A model generated the notes under the pieces. It did no database searches. It was not told the origin of the DNA and saw nothing but the letters and a program-made list of their open reading frames with translations. Of a stretch of 64,000 nt of DNA, positions 50,585 through 60,246 are shown one piece after another. Position 1 is the first letter of the stretch. Each line of letters begins with the position of its first letter. The position numbers and the translations under genes are program-made. Source of the DNA: Bacteriovoracaceae bacterium (GTDB lineage: Bacteria; Bdellovibrionota; Bacteriovoracia; Bacteriovoracales; Bacteriovoracaceae); assembly GCA_025210745.1 (NCBI GenBank), contig JAOARC010000036.1, positions 60,285 through 124,284 of the forward strand, written 5' to 3'.

Positions 50585-51077
50585 TATCTGTACCTCTTTT
50601 GCTTTTAATGGAAAAAAATCAATTTTACTACCATACAACAAAAAGTTAACTATTGAGGAGTATGATAGGGAAGAGCTTCCTATTGGAAAAGGTTGGAAGA
50701 ATAGAATCAATATTTCTATAAATGATACTATTATTTCTAAAAAAGAGCCTCCTATTAATGAAGATCTAGACCATGGACAACATCATTACTTTGTTCCAAT
50801 AGAAAAGAATAGATATTTTAAAGATCTTAATAAAGATAGTGCTTATGAAATTGCAATAGTTGCAACCTCTGGGGGAAATGCGATGTTTGTAGATGCCTAT
50901 TTGTATACTTTAAAAAATGAAAAATTAATTTTTTACGATAAGGCTAGATTTAATCAAGAAGGAAAGTATCCAGTTATTTTTGGTTGTTACAGCTGCGATC
51001 GATGGAACTTAAATAGCCTGGATTGCGAAAAGTGTACTACTTTAATGGAAAAAATAGCTAAAAATAACTTGAACTAG
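50544..51077 (+). CDS. Small exported protein overlapping the transglycosylase gene
   Basis: I start at ATG 50544 (MQKKFLIYIISLSSICTSFAF), which gives a signal peptide; ATG 50538 would add two residues (MSM), and longer starts lie inside the transglycosylase gene in another frame and are not credible. It overlaps that gene by 41 bases and is translated from the same transcript. The 177-residue product is exported and has the segment YDREELPIGKGWKNRINISI and several cysteines near the end (GCYSCDRW and CEKCTT), a Cys pattern that suggests metal or disulfide binding. No family is recognised. Confidence 0.62.
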   Translation: MQKKFLIYIISLSSICTSFAFNGKKSILLPYNKKLTIEEYDREELPIGKGWKNRINISINDTIISKKEPPINEDLDHGQHHYFVPIEKNRYFKDLNKDSAYEIAIVATSGGNAMFVDAYLYTLKNEKLIFYDKARFNQEGKYPVIFGCYSCDRWNLNSLDCEKCTTLMEKIAKNNLN

Positions 51078-51155
51078 GTATATTTAAGCCAGATTCTATT
51101 AACTTATTAATTGAAGTCCGCTACAATATTCATATATTTTGACTAGGTGAGTAAT

Positions 51156-52535
51156 ATGAATATTAATGAAGTTAAAAACTTTAATTTTGAGTCAGTAGGC
51201 TATACAGATTGGATGAGCTTAATTGATTCACAATTAAAAGATTCAGATAAAAGAAAAATTCAAGTAAGTACTCTTGAAGGAATCGATCACAATATTTTAG
51301 AAACAAAAACAGATTGGATTACAAATCTTAATAGCTTTTGTACTAATCCAAAATTTAGTTTGTTATCAAGTCCATCAAAAGATCTTAAGGATGATTCATT
51401 AGTTAAAGACCTTGGGGCTGATCTTTATGAGAGAGATTTTCATATAAGTGCATTTGATCTTCATAATGCTGGAGGTTGCGCTACCTATGAGATAGCTTAT
51501 CTTTTAAAAGAATTTGAAAACTGTAGTGAAAAACATATTAATGTAGAACTTGCAGTAGATTCTCTTACATATTTAAATATTGCAAAAATGAGAGCAATTA
51601 GATTTTTACTAGAAAGTTATATTGATCAAAATAATCTAGATACTTCTTTTTCACTTATTGCTATTAACTCACTTCGTGAAACAACGATCTTTGATCCTTG
51701 GAATAATATGTTAAGATCCACAAGCGCAGCGGCAAGTTCTATGATCGCTGGAGCTGATAGAATTGTGATTAGCTCATATGATTATGCTTTTAGCATTTTA
51801 AATAATAAAGACCCAAAGGATCTTGCTATTAGATCTGCGATTAATACTCTTAATGTTTTATCGGATGAATCATTTTTAACAAAAGTCGCTGATCCATGTA
51901 AGGGAAGCTATGCTATTGAATCTTTAACAAAAGTTTTAATTGATAATAGCCTTGAAGTTTATAAGAAAAACTTATCTGATGCAGACTTTTCAAATCAAGC
52001 AAAAGAGAACTTTGATAAAAGAATTAAAAAAATTAATAAAAGATCATTAACTATGGCCGGGCTTAATAATTTTGTTAATACAACGGAAGATATCGTTTCA
52101 TTATATGATTGTAATGAAATAAATGTGACCTATAATGATGATAGTAATTTTCCTCTTAGAAGATTAGCACAAGGCTTTGAAAAACTAAGACTTGATATGA
52201 GTCTAAAGCAATTAAAATTAGATTTAGTTTGTTTTGGAAAAGAAGCAAGCCTAAGTGCTAGAATTAATTTTTGTAAAAACTATTTTGAAACAGCTTCTAT
52301 TGAAGTTAATACCATTATAACAAATGATATGGATGAACTAGCAAAGCTTTTATCTCGTGAAGGAAAACTTCTATGTCTTTGTGCTACAGATGAAGACTTA
52401 GAAAAGTTAAAGTTAAAATCAAATTATAGAATGAATTTTATAAGTGGAAATGGTGTAAATAAAGATGGGTTTAAAAACATCTTTATGGGACAAGATGTAT
52501 TTTCAACTTTAGAGGAGGTTTATAATGAAATTTAA
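51156..52535 (+). CDS. mutA: Methylmalonyl-CoA mutase small (beta) subunit
   Basis: I use the ATG at 51156, 5 bases after an AGGTGA Shine-Dalgarno (51145-51150); a GTG at 51147 lies inside this signal. The 459-residue protein resembles the non-catalytic subunit: a TIM-barrel domain with [10 protein letters not shown] and [17 protein letters not shown] near residue 170, then a divergent C-terminal domain without the cobalamin-ligand motif. It pairs with the large subunit encoded next (11-base overlap). Together they isomerise methylmalonyl-CoA and succinyl-CoA, part of propionate use or synthesis. Confidence 0.88.
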   Translation: MNINEVKNFNFESVGYTDWMSLIDSQLKDSDKRKIQVSTLEGIDHNILETKTDWITNLNSFCTNPKFSLLSSPSKDLKDDSLVKDLGADLYERDFHISAFDLHNAGGCATYEIAYLLKEFENCSEKHINVELAVDSLTYLNIAKMRAIRFLLESYIDQNNLDTSFSLIAINSLRETTIFDPWNNMLRSTSAAASSMIAGADRIVISSYDYAFSILNNKDPKDLAIRSAINTLNVLSDESFLTKVADPCKGSYAIESLTKVLIDNSLEVYKKNLSDADFSNQAKENFDKRIKKINKRSLTMAGLNNFVNTTEDIVSLYDCNEINVTYNDDSNFPLRRLAQGFEKLRLDMSLKQLKLDLVCFGKEASLSARINFCKNYFETASIEVNTIITNDMDELAKLLSREGKLLCLCATDEDLEKLKLKSNYRMNFISGNGVNKDGFKNIFMGQDVFSTLEEVYNEI

Positions 52536-54642
52536 TGAACTAAATCTAAATAATATTTCAAGTGATACTAAAGCATCTGAGATCTTTACTACAGCTGAAG
52601 ATATTAAAATTAAAAGTCATTATAATAATGCTGATATTAAAAGCTTAAGTTTTACAAAGTCTATTCCAGGAAGGCCTCCTTTTTTAAGAGGACCGTATTC
52701 AACGATGTATGCCATTCGTCCTTGGACAATTAGACAATATGCTGGTTTTTCTACTGCAATCGAGAGTAACAAGTTTTATAGAAAAAATTTAAGTAAGGGA
52801 CAAAAAGGATTATCTATTGCTTTTGATCTAGCTACTCATAGAGGGTATGATTCTGATCATCCAAGAGTATTTGGTGATGTTGGGATGGCAGGAGTTGCTA
52901 TTGATTCAATTGAAGATATGAAAGTTTTATTTGATGGGATTCCATTAGATAAAATGAGTGTCTCTATGACAATGAATGGAGCAGTTCTTCCTATTTTAGC
53001 TTTTTATATCGCAGCTGGAATTGAACAAGGTGTAGAGGTCGAAAAGCTATCTGGAACAATTCAAAATGATATTTTAAAAGAGTTTATGGTAAGGAACACT
53101 TATATCTATCCGCCAGCTCCATCAATGAAAATCATCGCTGATATATTTGAATACACTTCAAAAAATATGCCTAAGTTTAACTCTATTAGTATTTCTGGGT
53201 ATCATATGCAAGAAGCTGGAGCTAGCGCTGATCTAGAACTAGCTTATACAATTGCCGATGGACTAGAGTACGTTAGAGCGGGAATTGATGCTGGAATTGA
53301 TATTGATAAATTTGCACCAAGACTATCTTTTTTTTGGGCCATAGGAATGAACTACTTTATGGAAGTCGCAAAATTAAGAGCTGCTAGAGTTCTATGGGCA
53401 AAGATTATAAAACAATTTAATCCTAAAAATGAAAAATCAATGTCACTAAGAGCTCATAGCCAAACATCTGGTTGGTCACTAACAGCTAAAGATGTTTTTA
53501 ATAATGTAACAAGAACTTGTATTGAAGCCATGGGAGCAACTGCTGGCCATACTCAATCTTTACATACAAATTCATTAGATGAAGCACTTGCTCTTCCAAC
53601 GGACTTTAGTGCTAGAATTGCAAGAAATACTCAGCTTTTTATTCAAAATGAAACTGATACTTGTAAGCATATTGATCCTTGGGCGGGAAGTTACTATGTT
53701 GAATCTCTTACAAATGAGCTTATAGAAAAAGCATGGAAGCATATTGAAGAGGTTGAAGAGTATGGGGGAATGAGTAAGGCCATCGAAGCTGGAATTCCTA
53801 AAATGAGAATTGAAGAATCAGCTGCTAAAACTCAAGCTAGAATTGATGGTAATATCCAAACGGTTATTGGTGTTAATAAATATGAGCCAAACTTTAAAGA
53901 AGATATTCCTGTATTAAGCGTTGATAATACAAAGGTTCGCGGTGAACAAGTTGCAAGAATAAAAGATCTAAAAGATAAAAGAGACAATGATAAAGTTAGT
54001 GCTATTTTAGAAAAATTAGAAAAGGCAGCAAAAGATGGATCTGAGAATCTATTAGCATTATCTGTTGAAGCAGCTCTAGCTAGAGCAACTGTTGGAGAGA
54101 TCTCAGATGCTTTAGAAAAAGTATTTGGAAGACATACTGCAAATATAAATTCTATTAGCGGTGTTTATAAAAATGCTATTGGAAAGGAAAATACAAAAAT
54201 GCAAAATGCTCACAGAATCATAAAAGAATTTGAAACTAAGTTTGGAAGACGTCCAAGAATTCTACTTGCTAAGATGGGTCAAGATGGTCACGATAGAGGA
54301 CAAAAGGTTGTTGCAACAGCCTTTGCTGATATTGGTTTTGATGTTGATATTGGGCCATTATTTCAAACACCAAAAGAATCAGCTATGCAAGCAGTTGATA
54401 ATGATGTGCATTTTATTGGAGTAAGTTCATTAGCAGCTGGTCACTTAACACTTGTTCCAGCACTTAAGGATGAGCTTAAAGCACAGGACAGATCTGATAT
54501 TGAGATTGTTGTTGGGGGAGTTATTCCTCCGGCTGATTATGATAAACTTTATGATATGGGAGTTTTAAGCATATTTGGACCTGGAACAGTTATAGCTGAT
54601 GCAGCTGTTAATATGCTAAGAGCATTTATAGATAAAAGATGA
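52525..54642 (+). CDS. mutB: Methylmalonyl-CoA mutase large (alpha) subunit
   Basis: The 705-residue catalytic subunit is complete. The substrate-binding TIM barrel includes [20 protein letters not shown] and [13 protein letters not shown], and the coenzyme-B12 domain near residue 570-700 has [12 protein letters not shown] with His589 as the cobalt ligand, then [14 protein letters not shown] and [11 protein letters not shown]. The family's typical length is 700-740. Its stop overlaps the MeaB GTPase start by 4 bases (ATGA), and its start overlaps mutA, so the three are strictly co-expressed. No epimerase gene is in the window. Confidence 0.97.
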   Translation: MKFNELNLNNISSDTKASEIFTTAEDIKIKSHYNNADIKSLSFTKSIPGRPPFLRGPYSTMYAIRPWTIRQYAGFSTAIESNKFYRKNLSKGQKGLSIAFDLATHRGYDSDHPRVFGDVGMAGVAIDSIEDMKVLFDGIPLDKMSVSMTMNGAVLPILAFYIAAGIEQGVEVEKLSGTIQNDILKEFMVRNTYIYPPAPSMKIIADIFEYTSKNMPKFNSISISGYHMQEAGASADLELAYTIADGLEYVRAGIDAGIDIDKFAPRLSFFWAIGMNYFMEVAKLRAARVLWAKIIKQFNPKNEKSMSLRAHSQTSGWSLTAKDVFNNVTRTCIEAMGATAGHTQSLHTNSLDEALALPTDFSARIARNTQLFIQNETDTCKHIDPWAGSYYVESLTNELIEKAWKHIEEVEEYGGMSKAIEAGIPKMRIEESAAKTQARIDGNIQTVIGVNKYEPNFKEDIPVLSVDNTKVRGEQVARIKDLKDKRDNDKVSAILEKLEKAAKDGSENLLALSVEAALARATVGEISDALEKVFGRHTANINSISGVYKNAIGKENTKMQNAHRIIKEFETKFGRRPRILLAKMGQDGHDRGQKVVATAFADIGFDVDIGPLFQTPKESAMQAVDNDVHFIGVSSLAAGHLTLVPALKDELKAQDRSDIEIVVGGVIPPADYDKLYDMGVLSIFGPGTVIADAAVNMLRAFIDKR

Positions 54643-55580
54643 TAGAAAAACTAATAAAAGACTTTAAAGATGGAAAAAGAGCAGCACTAGCAAGAGCTAT
54701 TACTCTTGTAGAAAGCTCAAATCCAGATCATAAAAAAGATGCAGATACTATCTTAGAATCCCTTGTTGATTCAAAAATTAAATCTAAAAGACTTGGTATC
54801 TCTGGAACTCCTGGGGTTGGTAAAAGTACCTTTATTGAAACCTTTGGAATGCATTTAATTGGCGAAGGCCATAAAGTTGCAGTTCTTGCAATTGATCCAT
54901 CTAGTGAAATCACTGGAGGAAGTATCTTAGGTGATAAAACGAGAATGGCCAGTTTGTCTACAAATGAAAATGCTTTTGTAAGACCCTCTCCAAGTTCAAG
55001 TACACTTGGTGGAGTTGGAATAAGTACTAAGGAATCAATTCTTTTATGTGAAGCTTTTGGTTTTGATTATATTATTATTGAAACTGTTGGCGTAGGCCAA
55101 TCTGAAACAACTGTAAGTAAGCTTGTGGATTATTTTATGCTTTTAATGCAACCAGCTTCAGGAGATGAGCTTCAAGGTATTAAAAGAGGTGTTTTAGAGT
55201 TTGCTGATATTGTTGTTGTGAATAAAGCTGATGGTGATCTTTTAGCAAAAGCTAAGTTAACTAAAGCTATGCTTGATAGCTCTTTAAGTATTTTAAGAGG
55301 ATCTGATTTTCCTATTCACTTATGCTCAGGGCTAAAAGGTGATGGGGTTGATGAACTGTATAAAGCTTTAGAAGTTTCTTTTAGTGAGCTTCAAAAATCT
55401 GGAAAAATAGAAGATAAAAGAATTTTTCAAAACACTTTTTGGTTATATGATGCTTTGATGAGGTCGGTTGATCAGAAAGTTAAAGCGGATAAAGATATTA
55501 AAAAGTTAATTGATGATATTTCAAATAAAACTTCAATTATTAAACAAGATGATCTAAAAAAATTATTAGGAAAAGTATGA
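54639..55580 (+). CDS. meaB: Methylmalonyl-CoA mutase-associated GTPase MeaB
   Basis: The 313-residue protein is a G3E-type GTPase chaperone that loads and protects cobalamin in methylmalonyl-CoA mutase. Motifs: Walker [16 protein letters not shown] near residue 53-67, [20 protein letters not shown] near residue 85-104 (switch region), [15 protein letters not shown] near 145-159 and VVNKADGD near 190-197. It ends with an ATGA overlap with the endonuclease III gene. Its place directly behind mutB is the usual arrangement. Confidence 0.96.
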   Translation: MIEKLIKDFKDGKRAALARAITLVESSNPDHKKDADTILESLVDSKIKSKRLGISGTPGVGKSTFIETFGMHLIGEGHKVAVLAIDPSSEITGGSILGDKTRMASLSTNENAFVRPSPSSSTLGGVGISTKESILLCEAFGFDYIIIETVGVGQSETTVSKLVDYFMLLMQPASGDELQGIKRGVLEFADIVVVNKADGDLLAKAKLTKAMLDSSLSILRGSDFPIHLCSGLKGDGVDELYKALEVSFSELQKSGKIEDKRIFQNTFWLYDALMRSVDQKVKADKDIKKLIDDISNKTSIIKQDDLKKLLGKV

Positions 55581-56239
55581 TCGATTATACGACCTCTAAG
55601 AAAAAACGAGCAGCTTTCATTTTAGAAGAACTAGAAAGAAGGTACCCCAAAACCCCGGTGCCTCTTGATCATACAAGTCCTTTTACTTTACTCATCGCCG
55701 TCTTACTTTCAGCTCAATGCACAGATGAAAGAGTAAACAAAGTAACACCAGCTTTATTTAAGCTTGCTGATAATCCTTTTGATATGATTAAGCTTAAGGT
55801 TGAAAAAATAAAAGAGATCATTAGACCTTGTGGTCTTAGTCCAAGAAAATCAAAGGCCATATGGGATCTGTCTCATATCATTATTAATGAACATGGCGGC
55901 CTTGTTCCTGATAACTTTGAAGATCTTGAAAAGCTTCCTGGTGTTGGACATAAAACAGCAGGTGTTGTTATGGCACAAGCTTTTAATCATCCAGCCTTTC
56001 CAATTGATACTCATATTCATAGGCTTGCTCAAAACTGGAAATTAACAAGTGGAAAAAATGTAGAGCAAACAGAAAAAGATTTAAAGAGATTATTCCCAAA
56101 AAAAAGTTGGAACAAGTTACATCTACAGATTATTTTTTATGGAAGGGAGTATTGTACTGCTAGGGGCTGCAGAGGTCTTGTTTGTCCTATTTGTACGACT
56201 TTGTATCCAAATCGTAAGAGACCGATAATAAAAAAGTGA
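55577..56239 (+). CDS. nth: Endonuclease III (DNA glycosylase/AP lyase)
   Basis: The 220-residue protein matches Nth: helix-hairpin-helix LPGVGHKTAGVVMAQAF near residue 116-132 with the catalytic Lys, and IDTHIHRLA near 138-146 with the catalytic Asp. It removes oxidised pyrimidines. The iron-sulfur motif at the C-terminus is of a variant type: four cysteines as CTARGCRGLVCPICTT, with intervals x4, x4 and x2 instead of x6, x2, x5. It is co-transcribed with meaB through a 4-base overlap, an unrelated function behind the mutase. Confidence 0.93.
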   Translation: MIDYTTSKKKRAAFILEELERRYPKTPVPLDHTSPFTLLIAVLLSAQCTDERVNKVTPALFKLADNPFDMIKLKVEKIKEIIRPCGLSPRKSKAIWDLSHIIINEHGGLVPDNFEDLEKLPGVGHKTAGVVMAQAFNHPAFPIDTHIHRLAQNWKLTSGKNVEQTEKDLKRLFPKKSWNKLHLQIIFYGREYCTARGCRGLVCPICTTLYPNRKRPIIKK

Positions 56240-56338
56240 AAGTCTATAATTTGTCGAATATTAAATTATATATGATTTAATGAAAAATTTACAAAAGAAT
56301 GTCTGCTAGATGTGTATTTTGATAAAGTAACATTCGTT

Positions 56339-56953
56339 ATGAATAAAATAATCTATATATATTTACTAATTTTTTCTTTTAGTGCTTTAGCATTAAACTG
56401 TAATAATTCATCTAATTTAAATTTTAAAGATCTTTCTTGGGTTAAAGTAGCAAGAACTAAAATAAATTCATCAATTATGGATGTTGAAGGTATTCTATGT
56501 GCTGGTTTTAAGAAGGGAAAACTAGTGAGAGTTCACTTCTTTGATGAAAAAGGAACAAAGTCTATGTTTGGTCTTGATCAAATGTATAAAAAGGATAGAG
56601 TTTTTTTTAAGAAATCTATGCTTCCATCAATGGTAAGTTGGATGTTAAGAAAAGTAGATCCTTTGACTATTCAAGCTTCTAAAATTAACCATGATGAAAA
56701 AAGCTATGTATTTGATTTAAAATTTGTTGAAAATATGAAAAAAAGTCGATTTAAAACAAAAATCAGGTTAATTCGTGTAAATGTAAAAATAGAAAATGAT
56801 CATATTGTTGTACAACATGATCAAAATGAATTTGATAAAGTGGTTCTTGATGTAAGTATGGGGCTTAATATAACAACATTGAGATTTTATGATCACAATT
56901 ATCTAATCTTTGAAAAACAAGCAAGACTATTTAGTATAACAAATCGTAATTAA
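56339..56953 (+). CDS. Exported protein of unknown function
   Basis: I start at ATG 56339 (MNKIIYIYLLIFSFSALA), which opens a signal peptide; the frame also opens at GTG 56312 with nine extra residues. There is no clear Shine-Dalgarno. The 204-residue product, about 186 after cleavage, is basic and beta-rich in appearance, with two cysteines (LNCNNSS, ILCAGF). Similar pattern proteins hold outer-membrane lipid- or sterol-binding folds, but I cannot assign a family. The convergent adenosine-deaminase-like gene ends 18 bases away. Confidence 0.6.
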   Translation: MNKIIYIYLLIFSFSALALNCNNSSNLNFKDLSWVKVARTKINSSIMDVEGILCAGFKKGKLVRVHFFDEKGTKSMFGLDQMYKKDRVFFKKSMLPSMVSWMLRKVDPLTIQASKINHDEKSYVFDLKFVENMKKSRFKTKIRLIRVNVKIENDHIVVQHDQNEFDKVVLDVSMGLNITTLRFYDHNYLIFEKQARLFSITNRN

Positions 56954-56970
56954 AATATTAAAATTAATAA

Positions 56971-58578
56971 TCATTTTCTCATCTTCCAAAGTAACTGAGA
57001 TATAAAGGGCCTTCGTGTTTCTCCAGAAGCTACCATAAGAAGTTTTGTTATTTTTAAATTATCAGCGTCGGTATAGAGAAGAATAAGAAGTTCTTGCAAG
57101 TAGTTGGTATTTAAAGTGATGTAATTATCAGTTCCAACTCCCAGGTCTACATTTTTCTTTTCCCACCAAGAAAATGGATGGTCTTTATAATCACTAAAAC
57201 TTCCTGTCAATCTCATGTTAGAAGAAGGAAGTGCAATTAAGGATACACCTTTATTAAGCATTCTATTTAAGACATCATGCTGATAGTGTTCAACCTCTCT
57301 TGCTGTATGGAATTTTGTTTTTACAAAAATGGTTTTTTCATCTTCGTTTAGAGGGATACCACTAAAGATTTTATCTCTAATTGCCGTATCTTCTCTCCAG
57401 TCCATTTCTATAAGTTCGCTTTTTTCACTTGAGCTATCTTTTAATGGAATACCTTGCTCATTAATCTTAATAACTCTCTGATAAAGAGAATGATAGTAAA
57501 AATTTGGATTAATACCAAGGCTTAATCCATGTTCTAGAGCATCAATATGCCAAATATTCATTGCATTATCTACTGCTTGAACTCCTTTTTTGAGAGTGTG
57601 CCAAGTTTCACCATGATGTGATTTTATTGAAAATCCTTTATAGTGTAGCTTTCTAAAACCCATTTTCATATCTTGAAAGTGAGACTTTCTGTAAAGGTCT
57701 CTTTCATTTCCTACAGTATCAACTTCTTTTAAATAATTTTTAAGTTCAGGGTGTCTTGCAATAATATCTAAGATTTGATTTATTTGATGATTAAAATGCT
57801 CTTTTTTAGACTCATAATTATTTCCATCATAGTGATTTGCTTCTTTTCTAAAGCATGGAGATAGAACAAAGTTAAAGTTAGGAATTTTTGACTTAAATTC
57901 CATAAAACCTTCAAATAATCCCATAACAACATCTTCTTCTGATATTTGTTCGAGTCCAGGAATTTTTTCAGCTTCATTCATTGTTGCTCTTGAAAAAGTA
58001 AACTTTAATCTTATAGAGCCAACGTTATAGCTATGATATAGTTCGCTTGCCATGTGGTAAGCAGCTTCTTTATGAGCTTGTCTATCAGTAAGAATTAGTT
58101 TTGGTAATAGAAGTATTTCTAAATAACGGTCAAATTGCTCCTCATCTTTTAGGCGTAAAAGATCGTCTACATCTTCAACAGACTCTATTTTAACGTCACC
58201 ATAGGTATCTCTGATTTTTTTCCAGTAAAGGTCTTTGTGAGGACCTTCAAGAAGAGGCATTAGTCTAGGGTAGACAAACTCTGCAGTTAATGACCCTGTT
58301 AAATGTATATGCTCTTCTTTATAAGGAAGAGGAAATCTTTTTAAAACCATTTTAAAACTTTCAGAAAAAGGATGGTTTAAAAGAGTCATCATATCAACTT
58401 CATCTTGTTGAAAACCAGCAAGTAGTCTTTTAAATTCTTTTATGGACTTTCGAACATTGTTATTTGGAATGTCTGCGGTTAATGCAAGATCTAATGTATC
58501 AGATAAAGTGATACCATTTGTTTCACTGATAATTTCAATTAGGAATTGAGTTGTGTTTTTTATAAGTTTGTTTACCAT
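56971..58578 (-). CDS. Adenosine deaminase-superfamily metallohydrolase, oversized
   Basis: The 535-residue protein has all metal and catalytic motifs of the adenosine/AMP deaminase fold: HIHLTGS with His90 and His92, KSHHGETW with the third His and the catalytic Glu, IDALEHGL with the fourth His, LIALPSSNMRLTGS, and VGTDNYITL with the metal Asp. The usual adenosine deaminase is about 330-350 residues; here about 85 residues precede the first motif and extra segments lie between motifs, so a different amino- or amidohydrolase substrate is likely. The Shine-Dalgarno is AAGGAAA upstream of the ATG (complement of 58585-58590). Confidence 0.82.
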   Translation of the reverse strand: MVNKLIKNTTQFLIEIISETNGITLSDTLDLALTADIPNNNVRKSIKEFKRLLAGFQQDEVDMMTLLNHPFSESFKMVLKRFPLPYKEEHIHLTGSLTAEFVYPRLMPLLEGPHKDLYWKKIRDTYGDVKIESVEDVDDLLRLKDEEQFDRYLEILLLPKLILTDRQAHKEAAYHMASELYHSYNVGSIRLKFTFSRATMNEAEKIPGLEQISEEDVVMGLFEGFMEFKSKIPNFNFVLSPCFRKEANHYDGNNYESKKEHFNHQINQILDIIARHPELKNYLKEVDTVGNERDLYRKSHFQDMKMGFRKLHYKGFSIKSHHGETWHTLKKGVQAVDNAMNIWHIDALEHGLSLGINPNFYYHSLYQRVIKINEQGIPLKDSSSEKSELIEMDWREDTAIRDKIFSGIPLNEDEKTIFVKTKFHTAREVEHYQHDVLNRMLNKGVSLIALPSSNMRLTGSFSDYKDHPFSWWEKKNVDLGVGTDNYITLNTNYLQELLILLYTDADNLKITKLLMVASGETRRPFISQLLWKMRK

Positions 58579-58629
58579 GTGATTTCCTTTTTAACCCTAT
58601 AGCTTACTTAATAAATTTTGTATGGTCAA

Positions 58630-59259
58630 TTACAGTTCAAGTCTTTGCTTAAAAAGCTCTTTATTCCAACTTGGTAGTTGCTTTTTAAATCCTCTTAACG
58701 CAAGGTCAATGGTATCATTACCCCAATAAAATTCTTCTTCATTTGAAAAACTTGGTACACCAAAAATTTGTTTATCCTTTGCTTCATTTATATTTTTCTT
58801 AAGTTCTAGCTTTGCTTCTTTTGAAAAAGCTTTTTCCATAAGTTCTTTTCCATTTAACCCTTTAGAAGTTAAATACTCTTCAAGTATATCTGGATTTGAA
58901 ACATCAATTTCATCTTGCCATACAGCTTTAAATAAAAGATCGATAATAGTTTCTTGATCACTACCAGCACAAGAATAAGTTGAAAGTCTAAGAGCATAAA
59001 GAGGGTTAAATGGATGAAAAATAGGTGGAACAAATTTTATATTATTATCAGCTGCATAGATAAAACACTGTTTTAGCATATATATTCTTTTAGGTAGAAT
59101 TTCACCTGGGCCTTTCATTTCAAAATGTCTAAATAAACTTCCCATGCTAACAGGTCTATAGATAAGTTCAAAGTTTTCTTTTTGAAACTCATCTTTTCTA
59201 AGCCAGGCAAAAAATGAGTAGGGGCTTAAAAAATCAAAGTTAAAGTTTATTTTTTTCAT
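58630..59259 (-). CDS. DsbA-fold 2-hydroxychromene-2-carboxylate isomerase-type protein
   Basis: The 209-residue protein is of the HCCA isomerase / kappa glutathione transferase group: FNFDFLSPYSFFAWLR at residues 5-20 holds the conserved Ser used with glutathione, and the C-terminal IFGVPSFSNEEEFYWGND segment is typical (cis-Pro GVPSF). There is no CxxC. The family isomerises 2-hydroxychromene-2-carboxylate in naphthalene degradation, but most members act on unknown substrates. No aromatic catabolic genes are near. Its stop is 52 bases from the ADA-like gene start, and the two are likely one operon on the minus strand. Confidence 0.9.
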   Translation of the reverse strand: MKKINFNFDFLSPYSFFAWLRKDEFQKENFELIYRPVSMGSLFRHFEMKGPGEILPKRIYMLKQCFIYAADNNIKFVPPIFHPFNPLYALRLSTYSCAGSDQETIIDLLFKAVWQDEIDVSNPDILEEYLTSKGLNGKELMEKAFSKEAKLELKKNINEAKDKQIFGVPSFSNEEEFYWGNDTIDLALRGFKKQLPSWNKELFKQRLEL

Positions 59260-59310
59260 TTATAAATCCTTGAAAACATTTATTTTTTATAAGTTATATT
59301 TGGAGTATTA

Positions 59311-59339
59311 TTGTATATTTTCTTAAATGTGACTATAAT
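59311..59339 (+). promoter_or_regulatory. Strong candidate promoter with start on a mini-ORF
   Basis: TTGTAT (59311-59316), exactly 17 bases, and TATAAT (59334-59339). The start would fall at about 59346, where a 21-codon reading frame begins with ATG. Confidence 0.65.
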
Positions 59340-59345
59340 GGTGCG

Positions 59346-59411
59346 ATGCATTTATTAGAAATTTGTTTTGTTTATGGTAGTACGTTTAATCCAGTTGTAC
59401 GTTTGTTGTAA
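59346..59411 (+). CDS. Possible 21-residue leader peptide
   Basis: ATG at 59346 begins at the predicted transcript start and runs 21 codons to TAA at 59409-59411. The peptide starts MHLLEICFVYG. No Shine-Dalgarno is possible, so it would be leaderless. Two copies of GTACGTTT lie inside it (59380-59387 and 59397-59404). It may be a leader peptide that controls the hairpin just downstream, or chance. Confidence 0.35.
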   Translation: MHLLEICFVYGSTFNPVVRLL

Positions 59412-59433
59412 GTAAGTAAAGCAGCTCCCATGT

Positions 59434-59453
59434 GTAGCGACGCTACCTTTTTT
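59434..59453 (+). terminator. Intrinsic terminator or attenuator before the lipoprotein gene
   Basis: GTAGCG (59434-59439), A, CGCTAC (59441-59446) followed by six T at 59448-59453. CCCA just upstream can pair with the TGGG after the T run, which would hide the only Shine-Dalgarno-like GGGTG before the ATG at 59464. Confidence 0.55.
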
Positions 59454-59463
59454 GGGTGTATTC

Positions 59464-60237
59464 ATGAGTTTAGCTTCTAAGTTTGAAACTATTTTATTTC
59501 TTTGTTTAATTTTTATCGTAACTTCATGTGGTTCTCAAAGGCCAATGGTCACGGATGTTGTCGTATCTTCAAAGTCCTATGACTCTCAAGTTTATGTCAG
59601 TGCTAATGCGGCAATTGATATTGGCAATACGGCTATTCCAAATTTGACTTTACCGATCATTTTACCTCAATCAGGTAAAGATATTGGTAGTATTTCAATC
59701 TATACGGATTATGTTTCAGATCAAGCAAACTTTGAGGTAGATATAAACGTATCTGCAATTGCTAATTTTAAAACGTCACAGCAAAGACTTCCTAATGGAG
59801 ACTATCTTCCATTGATTGGAAACAATGAGGTCATTAAAGTTCCTGTTGAAGATAAAGGCTTTGTATATTTAACAGTTACAGATGGAGCATTTGCTTTGGG
59901 TGCGACAATAAATTTAAGAAACCTTGATAGATTAGGAAGAAGACTAGGTAGGAGTAGTGTTTTTCCTATGTTTAATATTAGAAATGTTTTAGGTAGTGCT
60001 GGGATATATACATCTAGAAGTTCTGGTAAAAATGGTTTTGGGCTCTTTGTTGATCTAAGTTCTATTCTTGATACAAGTGATATTTTAAATCCTCCAAAGC
60101 CACTGATCGATAGGGTTGAGGATAATATGATATCTGTTAAAGAGTTTGCTTTTCAGAAGTTGGATTATACTTCGATAGTTCCGAAAAAAAATTTAAAAAG
60201 AAGGCTGAATAAAAGTCTCTATTCAACCTTTAGGTAA
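59464..60237 (+). CDS. Lipoprotein of unknown function
   Basis: I start at ATG 59464 (MSLASKFETILF); an in-frame TTG at 59452 adds four residues. The lipobox is FIVTSC near residue 22, with the sequence FETILFLCLIFIVTSC. The 257-residue protein has a beta-rich mature part with NIGNTAIPNL-like and DIGSISIYTD segments, a Gly/Arg-rich turn (DRLGRRLGRSS) and a basic C-terminus. No domain is recognised. It is preceded by a 120-base leader with a hairpin and T tract, so expression is probably controlled after transcription starts. Confidence 0.65.
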   Translation: MSLASKFETILFLCLIFIVTSCGSQRPMVTDVVVSSKSYDSQVYVSANAAIDIGNTAIPNLTLPIILPQSGKDIGSISIYTDYVSDQANFEVDINVSAIANFKTSQQRLPNGDYLPLIGNNEVIKVPVEDKGFVYLTVTDGAFALGATINLRNLDRLGRRLGRSSVFPMFNIRNVLGSAGIYTSRSSGKNGFGLFVDLSSILDTSDILNPPKPLIDRVEDNMISVKEFAFQKLDYTSIVPKKNLKRRLNKSLYSTFR

Positions 60238-60246
60238 ATAGCTATC

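Noticed and set aside
56153..56200. Broken iron-sulfur site in endonuclease III
   Set aside because: Four cysteines are still present, and endonuclease III proteins with this kind of altered cysteine spacing occur in other bacteria as I recall, so I treat it as a variant rather than a defect.
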